A stretch of 20,091 bases of DNA from positions 1 through 20,091 of the IMG/VR virus record IMGVR_UViG_3300044998_000005; one strand, written 5' to 3'. The DNA comes from a virus. Numbering within the stretch: position 1 is the first letter of the stretch; each line of letters starts with the position of its first letter. Shown one piece after another: positions 8,426 through 14,536 of the stretch. The position numbers and the translations under genes are program-made. Under the pieces are notes generated by a model. The model was given only the letters and a program-made list of their open reading frames with translations, had not been told where the DNA came from and did no database searches.

Positions 8426-9228
8426 CTATCTTCCTTTCGCGCTATGGGGTCCGTTGGATGCGGCCTGAATCCGGTTTGCGGCCTTCTTCTCGATATACAC
8501 CTTGTCCATGGCGCGTATCAACCAAGTGAATCTCTGAAGCTCTTCCGTCGTGTCAGCAAAACCATTCACAGTTGCGTAGTGGTGGATTGCAGTCCATGGA
8601 ATCACCCCATCCACCCGGCATGTGCTGAGTTCAAAAAAGGCTTCATATTCTGCATGGAGCCAAGGCAGAAGTTCCGGTGCATTGGCTATGCGATCCGGCA
8701 CCTTCTGCTTTGCTCGATACGCCTGTAAAACAATATCTGCGTCCTTGTCCCCATGATCGAGATAGTAGACAAGGACCTCGGTCAGTTTCCCGCTTCGTCC
8801 TCGACCGTGGCCGGGTTGAAGGTGGACAGGGACTGCGACTCACCCATAAGGAAGTCGTAGAGCGCCGGAAGCTGTTTCATCAGGGACTCGGCGGCTTCAC
8901 GGCTGAATGGGATGGTCTCACCCTTTTCATTCTGAACGTCCTTCCAGTCGAGCAGGATGGCCTCGAAGAAGCACTTGCGGGCAATGTCGTTGATGATGTC
9001 CATGCGCTCCGGCGTGATGTCCTTGGTGCTTCGGAAGAGCGCCAGATGCGGCTTCATGAGCGCAGCTTGCGTTTTGGTGTACCTCTTGTTCGCGCCGCCT
9101 GCGCGGGCGATCCTGAACGCGGGCGGGTTGGGGTTCGACTCAGTGGGTTCGCCAGCGGGGTAGATCCACTTGCCGGAGACCTCCATGTTCTGGTCAGTCT
9201 TGAAAGTGTCGAACAGCACGTTGCTCAT
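8426..9228 (-). CDS. Tail assembly chaperone GT, -1 frameshift product
   Basis: This 267-residue product is made when ribosomes slip back one base at GGGAAAC (8791-8785), just before the stop of the shorter chaperone. The first 148 residues are shared with that protein. After the slip the frame continues CTG ACC GAG ... without a stop, adding 119 residues (LTEVLVYYLDHGDKDADIVL..., ending at TAG 8428-8426). A GTG at 8701 within this extension is followed by the same frame, but it has no convincing ribosome-binding site, so the extension need not be a separate gene. The arrangement copies lambda gpG/gpGT, where the T part contacts the tail-tube subunit and the G part binds the tape measure. Its position between tube and tape measure agrees. 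Confidence 0.87.
8741..8791 (-). promoter_or_regulatory. Programmed -1 ribosomal frameshift signal
   Basis: On the minus strand G GGA AAC (8791-8785) fits the X XXY YYZ slippery rule in the zero frame GCG GGA AAC TGA. Eight bases later a perfect 9-bp stem forms between GTCCTTGTC (8776-8768) and GACAAGGAC (8749-8741), with an 18-nt loop. The lambda G/T site is GGGAAAG, so this is one base away from a known working site. Spacing and stem size are typical of frameshift stimulators. Confidence 0.87.
8782..9228 (-). CDS. Tail assembly chaperone G-like protein (unshifted product)
   Basis: The 148-residue product ends at TGA 8784-8782, immediately after the slippery heptamer. It is mostly helical and acidic, with a conserved-looking core around residues 15-60 (KWIYPAGEPTESNPNP, ARAGGANKRYTKTQAALMKP) and a helix containing ARKCFFEAILLDWKDV. 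It should coat and fold the tape measure during tail assembly and is normally absent from virions. I place the start at ATG 9228 (MSNVLFD) rather than four codons upstream, because GGAG then lies 6 nt before the start; the upstream ATG would include its own Shine-Dalgarno. The 20 nt before and including this start are nearly the same as those of the gene starting at 12995. Confidence 0.82.
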   Translation of the reverse strand: MSNVLFDTFKTDQNMEVSGKWIYPAGEPTESNPNPPAFRIARAGGANKRYTKTQAALMKPHLALFRSTKDITPERMDIINDIARKCFFEAILLDWKDVQNEKGETIPFSREAAESLMKQLPALYDFLMGESQSLSTFNPATVEDEAGN

Positions 9229-9249
9229 TGTCATCTCCATTGTTGTTGA

Positions 9250-9271
9250 GGCCGGAGTTCATGCCCCGGCC
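9250..9271 (-). other. Intergenic hairpin between tail tube and chaperone genes
   Basis: GGCCGGGG and CTCCGGCC form an 8-bp stem with one G-U pair around the loop CATGAA in the minus-strand RNA. Read from the plus strand the same pair would be an A-C mismatch. No U-run follows, so it is not a classical terminator; it may slow RNA decay or polymerase and so separate the highly expressed tube message from the downstream tail genes. Confidence 0.5.
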
Positions 9272-9312
9272 CCATTCGTATACTCAAAGGTTGACCATGA
9301 CGCAAGAGCCTA

Positions 9313-10848
9313 TTAGGCAGATGCGGCGGTCGGCAGGTAGTCGAAGAAGCTGATGAGCAGGGTGTGGTCAAAGACCTCATCCGCAGCAGCAGGCATTTCG
9401 AGGTTGAGCATGATGGGCTTGTCCTGCTCGACATTCAGACGACCGTCACCGAGGGCGATGAGCGGGATGTCGATGGCGATACCCGCGTTGTCCTTGACGA
9501 CGATGCCGTGCATGGTCACATCGCTGTTGTTGCGCACGGCGCTGACAGCGGTCACATTCGAGAAGTAGGCCATGGCGCTACCCTCCACGATGAACTGGCC
9601 AGCGGTCATGTCGAACGACCCCAAGTGGGAGACGGCCTTGTTGGCAGACACATTGTTGTTCACGTTGATGGTGAACTCCGACAGGAAGGCGAACAATGCC
9701 GAGGGATTGGCACCGGCAGAACGGTCGAGCAGGGACATCTTGAGCACCGCGAAATCGTTCGAGGTGTTGTAGGCGTCTTCCGCCTCGATGCTCGGGCGGC
9801 TACCGGCCTTGACCCCCGTTACGCCCGTGCGCTGCTCGTGGTCGATACCCATGAAGCTCATGCTGACCGTGGCCTTGTCAGCCGTGGAAAAATTGAACTC
9901 GGCCACGTTCGGCACCGCTCCCACAACATACTCGCTCTGGATTTGCGAGGGGTTGGAGTCATCGGGTGCGCCAAGAGTGCGCTCAAGCTGGAAGGTGCGG
10001 CGAACCTGAAGACCGCCTGTTGCTTCGTTCTTGATGACCCGACCGAACCACAGGCGGATGGTGCTGGAGGCGTTGGCCTCGGTCACCATGGTCGTGTTGG
10101 TCTTGTCGAAGGTCAGGCGGTTGGCCGCGACGGTGTAGATGCGAGCCCATGTGTTGTTGGCCGCATTGGTAAACCGGGTGCCCGTCGTGTCACCGCCAAT
10201 GTAGATCCACTCGCCCGGAACGAGGCCGAGTGTGGTGAAGTCCAGAGAAGTGGAGGTCAGGGCCGGAAGAGTGCCAGAGGCATCCACGTCGATGTCACCG
10301 GCGGTGCCCTGATGGCCGACCACGACAATTCTGGCATTGGCGGGCGGCGAAGCCTCATCGGTCAGGGTGCCGTCTGCGACTTCGACCGAAGTGTTCGTGG
10401 TGATGGCCGTGACCACATTGACGGTGTTGTTTCCGGGGTTGGTGAAGCCCGATCCCTTGATGATGGAGCCGACGAAAAAGCCCGCAGTAGACGCGACCTC
10501 ATATTCGTCAGGGTTCGCGCCATCGGTATCCACCGCCGTTACGACCTCTTCACCCTTGCGGCGGAAGTCCGCAAAGAAGAAACCCTGCATCAGATCCTGA
10601 AGACCATTCTGGAGAAGGTCCGATGTGAAACCACCCGTGGCGTCGAGATCCACGATGACGCCCTTCTTGCGCTGACGACCTTGATTGATGGGGTTGCGAG
10701 CAACCAGCTTGTACTGCCCGCCAAAGTCGTTGTATTCGTTCGGCTCCAGCGGATACCAGACAGCCGAGCCGTTTGCCACGCCGATGCTGGTCTCCAGCGA
10801 ATAGCGAAGGCCAGTGCCGTTCGAGTCGATCTTGTTTACAGCGGCCAT
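9313..10848 (-). CDS. Major tail tube protein
   Basis: The 511-residue, beta-rich protein matches siphophage tail-tube proteins of the Phage_tube_2 type: GLRYSLETSIGVANGSAVWYP near the N-terminus, then NPINQGRQRKKGVIVDLDAT (residues 52-71) and SDLLQNGLQDLMQGFFFADF (76-95). The C-terminal third contains SEFTINVNNNVSANKAVSHLG and EGSAMAYFSNVTAVSAVRN, also typical of tube proteins. Residues about 117-270 hold two similar beta units (see findings), which makes the protein longer than many tube subunits. It polymerises into the hollow tail on which the tape measure acts. AAAGGAGACACAA precedes ATG at 10848, a strong ribosome-binding site suited to an abundant protein. Confidence 0.88.
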   Translation of the reverse strand: MAAVNKIDSNGTGLRYSLETSIGVANGSAVWYPLEPNEYNDFGGQYKLVARNPINQGRQRKKGVIVDLDATGGFTSDLLQNGLQDLMQGFFFADFRRKGEEVVTAVDTDGANPDEYEVASTAGFFVGSIIKGSGFTNPGNNTVNVVTAITTNTSVEVADGTLTDEASPPANARIVVVGHQGTAGDIDVDASGTLPALTSTSLDFTTLGLVPGEWIYIGGDTTGTRFTNAANNTWARIYTVAANRLTFDKTNTTMVTEANASSTIRLWFGRVIKNEATGGLQVRRTFQLERTLGAPDDSNPSQIQSEYVVGAVPNVAEFNFSTADKATVSMSFMGIDHEQRTGVTGVKAGSRPSIEAEDAYNTSNDFAVLKMSLLDRSAGANPSALFAFLSEFTINVNNNVSANKAVSHLGSFDMTAGQFIVEGSAMAYFSNVTAVSAVRNNSDVTMHGIVVKDNAGIAIDIPLIALGDGRLNVEQDKPIMLNLEMPAAADEVFDHTLLISFFDYLPTAASA

Positions 10849-10863
10849 TTGTGTCTCCTTTGG

Positions 10864-11295
10864 CTAGGCAATTTCGTCATAGTCGAAATCCGCAAATACG
10901 TTGGTCTGAAGGTACGGACCCGAATGGCCCACATCTACAACCCGCGCATTGCGGAATGTAATTGCGTCTGATCCGGTATTTACACCGCGAAAGGCACCCT
11001 TGACAACCCCCGAAATCAGGTCGGCAGTTACCTGCCCCGAACCGTACTTCGTGAATATCTGGACCATTACCATTCCGTAGACCCGGAAACGCCGGTTGCC
11101 CGCCTCCCCGAGGGACTTCTGGACTTCGTTGGTGAGGTCCACGAAGATACGGATGAACTCTGCGTCACCGCCCGGACTATCCTTCACCGCATCCGGGTAG
11201 TAGATAGGCACGGAGGAATAGGCAGACGCGGCCATAACCGTCCGAAAACGTCCATAGATGGCGTCACGCGCCGCAGTGGTACTTGCAATCGGCAC
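10864..11295 (-). CDS. Tail terminator protein (DUF4128-like)
   Basis: The 143-residue protein has an N-terminal helix (STTAARDAIYGRFRTVM), a central strand-turn region (EFIRIFVDLTNEVQKSLGEAG, RRFRVYGMVMVQIF) and a helix with ADLISGVVKGAFRGV, ending in strands with YLQTNVFADFDYDEIA. This order matches the DUF4128 / tail-terminator fold, which caps the tail tube at its head-proximal end. The start is GTG at 11295, with GAGG 8 nt upstream, 5 nt after the preceding stop. Its place directly before the tube gene fits. A tail-completion protein of related fold is the alternative. Confidence 0.78.
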   Translation of the reverse strand: MPIASTTAARDAIYGRFRTVMAASAYSSVPIYYPDAVKDSPGGDAEFIRIFVDLTNEVQKSLGEAGNRRFRVYGMVMVQIFTKYGSGQVTADLISGVVKGAFRGVNTGSDAITFRNARVVDVGHSGPYLQTNVFADFDYDEIA

Positions 11296-11300
11296 CCGTG

Positions 11301-11681
11301 TTACCTCTTCACAATAAACTCGTAAGCAATCCTTACATCACCCGGACCTATGGGGCAAGCCTTCACGACCTTGTAGAGCTTGCCGTTGTCCGTGATGTGG
11401 TCGATGTCCTCAAGGTCTTCCGGCACCGCCAGCGAGTCATGAGCAATCATCATCTTCTCTTCGCCGCGCCGAAGAATACCCCCCTTCTCATCCTCTTCCT
11501 CGATTGGGTAGAATATCGCCTTCACCGTGCCGACGATGGCCGAATCCGCAGAAGGGTTGGGTCCACGCCAAGGCTTGGAGTTATCCAGCGGAGTCCGCAC
11601 CTTGCGATAGAGCACGACTGTCCGACCGTTCTCTTCGATGAGCCGTTTGGCAGTCGCAGCCGCTCGAACGTAGTTGACCAT
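11301..11681 (-). CDS. Head-closure-like protein
   Basis: The 126-residue protein is small and beta-rich, with LIEENGRTVVLYRKVRTPLD at residues 12-31, a variable loop with WRGPNPSADSA, the VGTVKAIFYPIEEEDEKGG stretch and a C-terminal strand pair DRVRIAYEFIVKR-like end (GDVRIAYEFIVKR). These features fit siphophage head-closure or stopper proteins that seal the neck after packaging. I use ATG at 11681, which overlaps the upstream stop as TAATG and has GAGGGG just upstream, instead of an earlier ATG at 11735 that would run 54 nt into the adaptor gene. Position between adaptor and tail terminator supports the call. Confidence 0.7.
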   Translation of the reverse strand: MVNYVRAAATAKRLIEENGRTVVLYRKVRTPLDNSKPWRGPNPSADSAIVGTVKAIFYPIEEEDEKGGILRRGEEKMMIAHDSLAVPEDLEDIDHITDNGKLYKVVKACPIGPGDVRIAYEFIVKR

Positions 11682-12316
11682 TATCCCCTCGACAACCTCA
11701 CGGCCATGCCGGTCTTCACGATGGGTTTGAGCCATTCGTCCGCCACCGGATACTCCGGCAAGTTGATAAGCGATGACATATCAGAGTTCGGACCCGGCGC
11801 ACGTCCATTGAGGACCAGCCTCCACTGTTCCTGATTATACCACGTCTCCTCCTCGACAGGTCCAACCCTCTGTCTTTCACGCTGAACAAGCCCGCCCTTG
11901 GAAATGGCTGTCTCTCCGGTGTCAGGATCCACGGCGTTGAAAGTGTTCGCGGGCAGCGGCAGAAGGTCGCCGAGCTTCAGCGCGATCAGGGAATATTCCA
12001 CTACTGCTCGTTTCAGTTCCTTCGGAATGGTCGATGTCTGAATGTAGTCGCCCTGATTGGTCCACGCATCCGAGCGCGGCCACATCAGACTCTGGTCACG
12101 ATCACGAAGCTCCCCGACAAACTTGGTTCCGAAACGCTTGTCCACATAGTCCGTAGCCTTCACGATGGCGGGTTCGATGAGAGCATCCGTATATGCTCCC
12201 GTATTTGAAGCAGCCGCCGCAATACCACGCGCCGAGTGCCAGTCACGAAAGAACTGCACGGTGATATACGCATTGGCATCCGGTACGAGTGTGCCGTCTT
12301 CGACAATGATGGCCAT
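11681..12316 (-). CDS. Head-tail adaptor, DnaT-like family protein
   Basis: The 211-residue protein begins MAIIVEDGTLVPDANAYITV, the recognisable N-terminus of a phage family often labelled 'DnaT-like ssDNA-binding'. In phages it lies where the gp6-type head-tail adaptor belongs, and the helical middle (ALIEPAIVKATDYVDKRFG, QSLMWPRSDA, IPKELKRAVVEYSLIAL) fits an adaptor that docks under the portal. The C-terminal segment (GGLVQRERQRVGPVEEETWY) is also common in that group. ATG at 12316 follows GGGAGGTC at 4 nt. A terminator lies just upstream, so this gene may start a tail-side transcription segment reached by readthrough. I do not support a DNA-binding role from sequence alone. Confidence 0.77.
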   Translation of the reverse strand: MAIIVEDGTLVPDANAYITVQFFRDWHSARGIAAAASNTGAYTDALIEPAIVKATDYVDKRFGTKFVGELRDRDQSLMWPRSDAWTNQGDYIQTSTIPKELKRAVVEYSLIALKLGDLLPLPANTFNAVDPDTGETAISKGGLVQRERQRVGPVEEETWYNQEQWRLVLNGRAPGPNSDMSSLINLPEYPVADEWLKPIVKTGMAVRLSRG

Positions 12317-12349
12317 ACGAGACCTCCCTTCCTCATGGTGAAGACCTTA

Positions 12350-12379
12350 ATACAAAAGGGGCGGCTTGCGCCACCCCCC
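12350..12379 (-). terminator. Rho-independent terminator before the adaptor gene
   Basis: On the minus strand GGGGTGGC and GCCGCCCC pair over a GCAA tetraloop (8 bp with one U-G pair), followed directly by TTTTGTATT. Read from the plus strand the wobble would be a C-A mismatch, so the element works in the direction of the genes. It lies between the stop at 12408 and the ribosome-binding site of the next gene, so it would reduce rather than end expression of the tail genes. Confidence 0.8.
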
Positions 12380-12407
12380 AATGTCCAGCCCGAAATGTCC
12401 TTTGTCC

Positions 12408-12995
12408 TCAGACAGCCTCCATGGCCTTCTCACGGTTCCATCCCGGCATTGCCGCTTCGATGTCCTTGCGAGTCACGTTGGCCACGCCGGAGGCTGTAGC
12501 CACAGCCTGAACGCTCGGGAGACCGGCCTGTGTCCAGTGGTCGTCCACAGTCGGATCGAGCGCGTTGATGCCGTCGATGATCTTCAGTACCTGCGGGTCG
12601 GATGCCTGTAGCGCGGCATCGCTTTCACGTCCTCCCGGTACTCCGTCCCCGTCGGAAACACTCCCGGCTCCATCGGTCGAAGTTCCAGTTGTTCCAGTCC
12701 CGCTGGCCGCGCCGGAGTCGGCATCGTCGGCTGATACTCCACTCGGGTCCGTCCCTGCCGGTCCATCCAGAATCTCGTTTGCGCCATTGGCGGTCTCCTT
12801 GTTCCTGCGGTCGCGTTCCTGTGCCGCCGCGAGTTCATCAGATCCAGCAAGATAGGCATTGTAGGTAGCCATGTACCTGATGAGGCCGTCCATGGACTTG
12901 AGATCCCCCGTCAGTTCAAGTTCGCCGTTGACGAAGGTCGATCCATTGATCTCAATGGTCCTGCCAGCGTAATGGCCGGTGAGAATCAGTTTCAT
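12408..12995 (-). CDS. Two-domain head-region protein of unknown function
   Basis: This 195-residue protein has three parts. Residues 1-60 form a small beta/helix domain (KLILTGHYAGRTIEINGSTF, then a helix with MDGLIRYMATYNAYLAG). Residues about 78-128 are low-complexity Gly/Ser/Thr/Asp/Ala. Residues 135-192 are a compact helical domain containing ALDPTVDDHWTQAGLPSVQA and VTRKDIEAAMPGWNREKA, a motif I recognise from other phage head-region proteins without a known function. The start is ATG 12995, not the ATG four codons upstream, because GGAG then lies 6 nt before it. Terminators lie on both sides. A head-assembly or decoration-linked role is a guess from position only. Confidence 0.6.
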   Translation of the reverse strand: MKLILTGHYAGRTIEINGSTFVNGELELTGDLKSMDGLIRYMATYNAYLAGSDELAAAQERDRRNKETANGANEILDGPAGTDPSGVSADDADSGAASGTGTTGTSTDGAGSVSDGDGVPGGRESDAALQASDPQVLKIIDGINALDPTVDDHWTQAGLPSVQAVATASGVANVTRKDIEAAMPGWNREKAMEAV

Positions 12996-13041
12996 TGTCA
13001 TCTCCATTGTTGATGTTGTTCATTCACCCATAGCACAAATC

Positions 13042-13067
13042 AAAAAGGGAGCACAAGTGGCCCCCTT
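13042..13067 (-). terminator. Rho-independent terminator after the decoration-like gene
   Basis: AAGGGGGC and GCTCCCTT pair on the minus strand (8 bp, one G-U) around a 7-nt loop CACTTGT, followed by TTT and a further AT-rich stretch. On the plus strand the wobble becomes an A-C mismatch. It would limit transcription from the capsid and decoration genes into the downstream genes. Confidence 0.75.
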
Positions 13068-13094
13068 GATGATTGCCTCCCCGTTCCCGTGCAC

Positions 13095-13307
13095 TTACGC
13101 GACGAACCTAGCCTGAAGGTACACAGTGCCACCAGTCAGTTGCGTGGCGGTAGCATCGGCCCATGCCGTATCATTGATCGAATTGGAGGCACCCTGCGCA
13201 GCCGTGATGGCAGCGCCAGAGGAGGCGGCTTCGACGACCATCACGTCAACACCCTCCTGAAGGATGTTCTTTGCGCTTGCAGGCAGTTTCACCATGTAGA
13301 CGGCCAT
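13095..13307 (-). CDS. Small decoration-like protein next to the major capsid gene
   Basis: The 70-residue protein (MAVYMVKLPASAKNILQEGV...) is Ala/Ser/Thr-rich with few charges and ends in short beta strands (GGTVYLQARFVA). I do not recognise a named family. Small proteins encoded right after the capsid gene and under the same strong initiation signal are often head decoration or cement proteins, so that is the most likely role, by position. AAGGAGTACGAACA precedes the ATG, a leader that resembles the one before the major capsid gene (AAGGAGTATCAACCA), which fits co-expression at high level. It is flanked by a hairpin upstream and a terminator downstream. Confidence 0.55.
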   Translation of the reverse strand: MAVYMVKLPASAKNILQEGVDVMVVEAASSGAAITAAQGASNSINDTAWADATATQLTGGTVYLQARFVA

Positions 13308-13343
13308 TGTTCGTACTCCTTGTGAATGAATGGGAAGAAGACA

Positions 13344-13363
13344 GGGTGGGTGTCACCCCACCC
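13344..13363 (-). other. Hairpin just after the major capsid stop codon
   Basis: GGGTGGG and CCCACCC form a perfect 7-bp stem (8 with an outer G-U) around GTGACA. The following bases TGTCTTCTTCC are pyrimidine-rich but lack a U-run, so it is a weak terminator at best or a 3'-end stabiliser for the capsid message. Confidence 0.55.
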
Positions 13364-13370
13364 CATCCGA

Positions 13371-14291
13371 TTAGTTGGTGATGCCGTCGGCAGCCGACAG
13401 ACCCTTCTCGGAGAACAGGGCCAGACCGCAGTACCACCTGACGCGGTAGATGTGCTCGTCCTTGGTCTCGCTCTCGCCCACGTCCACGACGCTGAGGCCA
13501 GCGGCGTTTGCGGCGGTCAGACCGGCGATACCATGCGAACGGCTGCCGTCATCGAGGGTGCCTGCGAAGATGGTAGTCTGATTAGAGCCGCTGCCCTTCA
13601 CCTGATCGATGGGGATCCAGTCGTTGCGGAACATCGGGATACCACGATAGGCGGGCACTTGGGCACCGGACGGAAGCTGCACGACCTCCGAGATGTTTGC
13701 GCCGCCAAGTCCGCGCAGAAGCGCCATGTACGAGCGAAGCGGGCGGGCATGCAGGGTGATGTAGTCAACCTGACCGTCCTTGTCGGTGACAAGATCGATG
13801 AGTTCATCGAGGAACGCGAACGACAGCGCGCCGCCGTTGTTGCCCGTGTTGACCTTCTGATTGGATGCGGTCAGCGCAATCAAACCAGTGAACTGATCGG
13901 CAGTGCCGGTCCCGTTGATGAGCATGTTCTGATACTTGCGGCCCGCCGACTTCGCCTTGGAGGCGATCTGGATGGCCGTCTGGTCGTTGCCGTCACCCGA
14001 GCGGGTCGCCTGAATGAGGCCGTTGACCTCGGCATCACCAACAATCGTGGTCAGACTGGAAGTGATCTGCGTGAAGGTCGCAGCCCCCTTCGATGCGATG
14101 GTGTCGCCGACACCCTCCACATCAACGTCACCGAGGACGTTTTCGCGGTTGTAGGCAAGGGCGTTACCCTCGATGCCCTCGAACGGAAGCATCTCATAGA
14201 AGCGGTTGACGGTGATGACGTTCTCGATCAGGCCAGCAACAAGGTCGTCCTGAGCCAGCTTAGCGCTTTCAGCGAGGGTTACGGAAGCCAT
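13371..14291 (-). CDS. Major capsid protein, HK97 fold
   Basis: The 306-residue protein matches siphophage HK97-fold capsid proteins that lack a large cleaved N-terminal domain. Typical parts are the N-terminal arm (ESAKLAQDDLVAGLIENVIT), the loop region around NVLGDVDVEGVGDTIASKG (residues 50-70), the spine helix with QIASKAKSAGRKYQNMLING (residues about 107-126), and the axial-domain strands near the C-terminus (HIYRVRWYCGLALFSEKGL). It forms the icosahedral shell. The ATG at 14291 follows GAAGGAGTATCAACCA, a strong ribosome-binding site, and the gene has its own promoter and a folded leader. Scaffold and decoration-like genes on either side agree with the call. Confidence 0.9.
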   Translation of the reverse strand: MASVTLAESAKLAQDDLVAGLIENVITVNRFYEMLPFEGIEGNALAYNRENVLGDVDVEGVGDTIASKGAATFTQITSSLTTIVGDAEVNGLIQATRSGDGNDQTAIQIASKAKSAGRKYQNMLINGTGTADQFTGLIALTASNQKVNTGNNGGALSFAFLDELIDLVTDKDGQVDYITLHARPLRSYMALLRGLGGANISEVVQLPSGAQVPAYRGIPMFRNDWIPIDQVKGSGSNQTTIFAGTLDDGSRSHGIAGLTAANAAGLSVVDVGESETKDEHIYRVRWYCGLALFSEKGLSAADGITN

Positions 14292-14424
14292 TGGTTGATA
14301 CTCCTTCTAGGGTTCAGGTTCGTTACGGTCATGAGGCTCGGATACCCGATTTTCATTGACCTTCCTCGGCTCACCCTAAGAGGTCCGTCCCCTCGTTGCG
14401 CGATGCACAACAAGAAACCGTTGT
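14292..14424 (-). promoter_or_regulatory. Structured 5' leader of the capsid message
   Basis: The leader of about 130 nt can fold into several elements in the minus-strand RNA. A hairpin GTTGTGC-ATC-GCGCAAC (14411-14395, one U-G pair) lies near the predicted RNA start. An outer stem pairs CCTCTTAGGGT (14383-14373) with ACCCTAGAAGG (14313-14303), 10 of 11 positions including one U-G pair. Inside it are GGTCA/TGACC (14361-14357 with 14331-14327) and TCGG-GTAT-CCGA (14349-14338). The 3' arm of the outer stem contains most of the capsid Shine-Dalgarno. Confidence 0.5.
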
Positions 14425-14428
14425 AAAG

Positions 14429-14458
14429 AAAATATGCCAAATATGGTTAACGTGTCAA
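14429..14458 (-). promoter_or_regulatory. Sigma-70-type promoter for the capsid gene
   Basis: A perfect -35 box TTGACA lies at 14458-14453. The -10 box is less clear: CATATT (14436-14431, 16-nt spacer) or TATTTT (14434-14429, 18-nt spacer), each matching four of six consensus bases. It sits directly after the U-run of the scaffold terminator, the expected place for a new transcript start, and would begin RNA near 14424. Confidence 0.65.
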
Positions 14459-14463
14459 CCCCC

Positions 14464-14497
14464 AAAAACAAAGACCCCGGATTTTACTCCGAGGTCT
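14464..14497 (-). terminator. Rho-independent terminator after the scaffold gene
   Basis: AGACCTCGGA and TCCGGGGTCT form a 10-bp stem (one U-G pair) around GTAAAA on the minus strand, followed by TTGTTTTTGG. On the plus strand the same position is a C-A mismatch. It closes the packaging/membrane/scaffold transcript 40 nt after the scaffold stop. Confidence 0.85.
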
Positions 14498-14536
14498 GGT
14501 TTTCGTGTATCTCGAATGCGAAATAACTGACCGACT

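Noticed and set aside
8426-8701. Independent 91-residue gene starting at GTG 8701
   Set aside because: The same frame is continuous with the -1 extension that starts at 8785, right after the slippery site, and no convincing ribosome-binding site precedes 8701.
9364-10971. Plus-strand ORF of 535 codons opposite the tail tube gene
   Set aside because: Antisense shadow; it runs past the end of the tube gene into the tail-terminator gene and has no recognisable domain.
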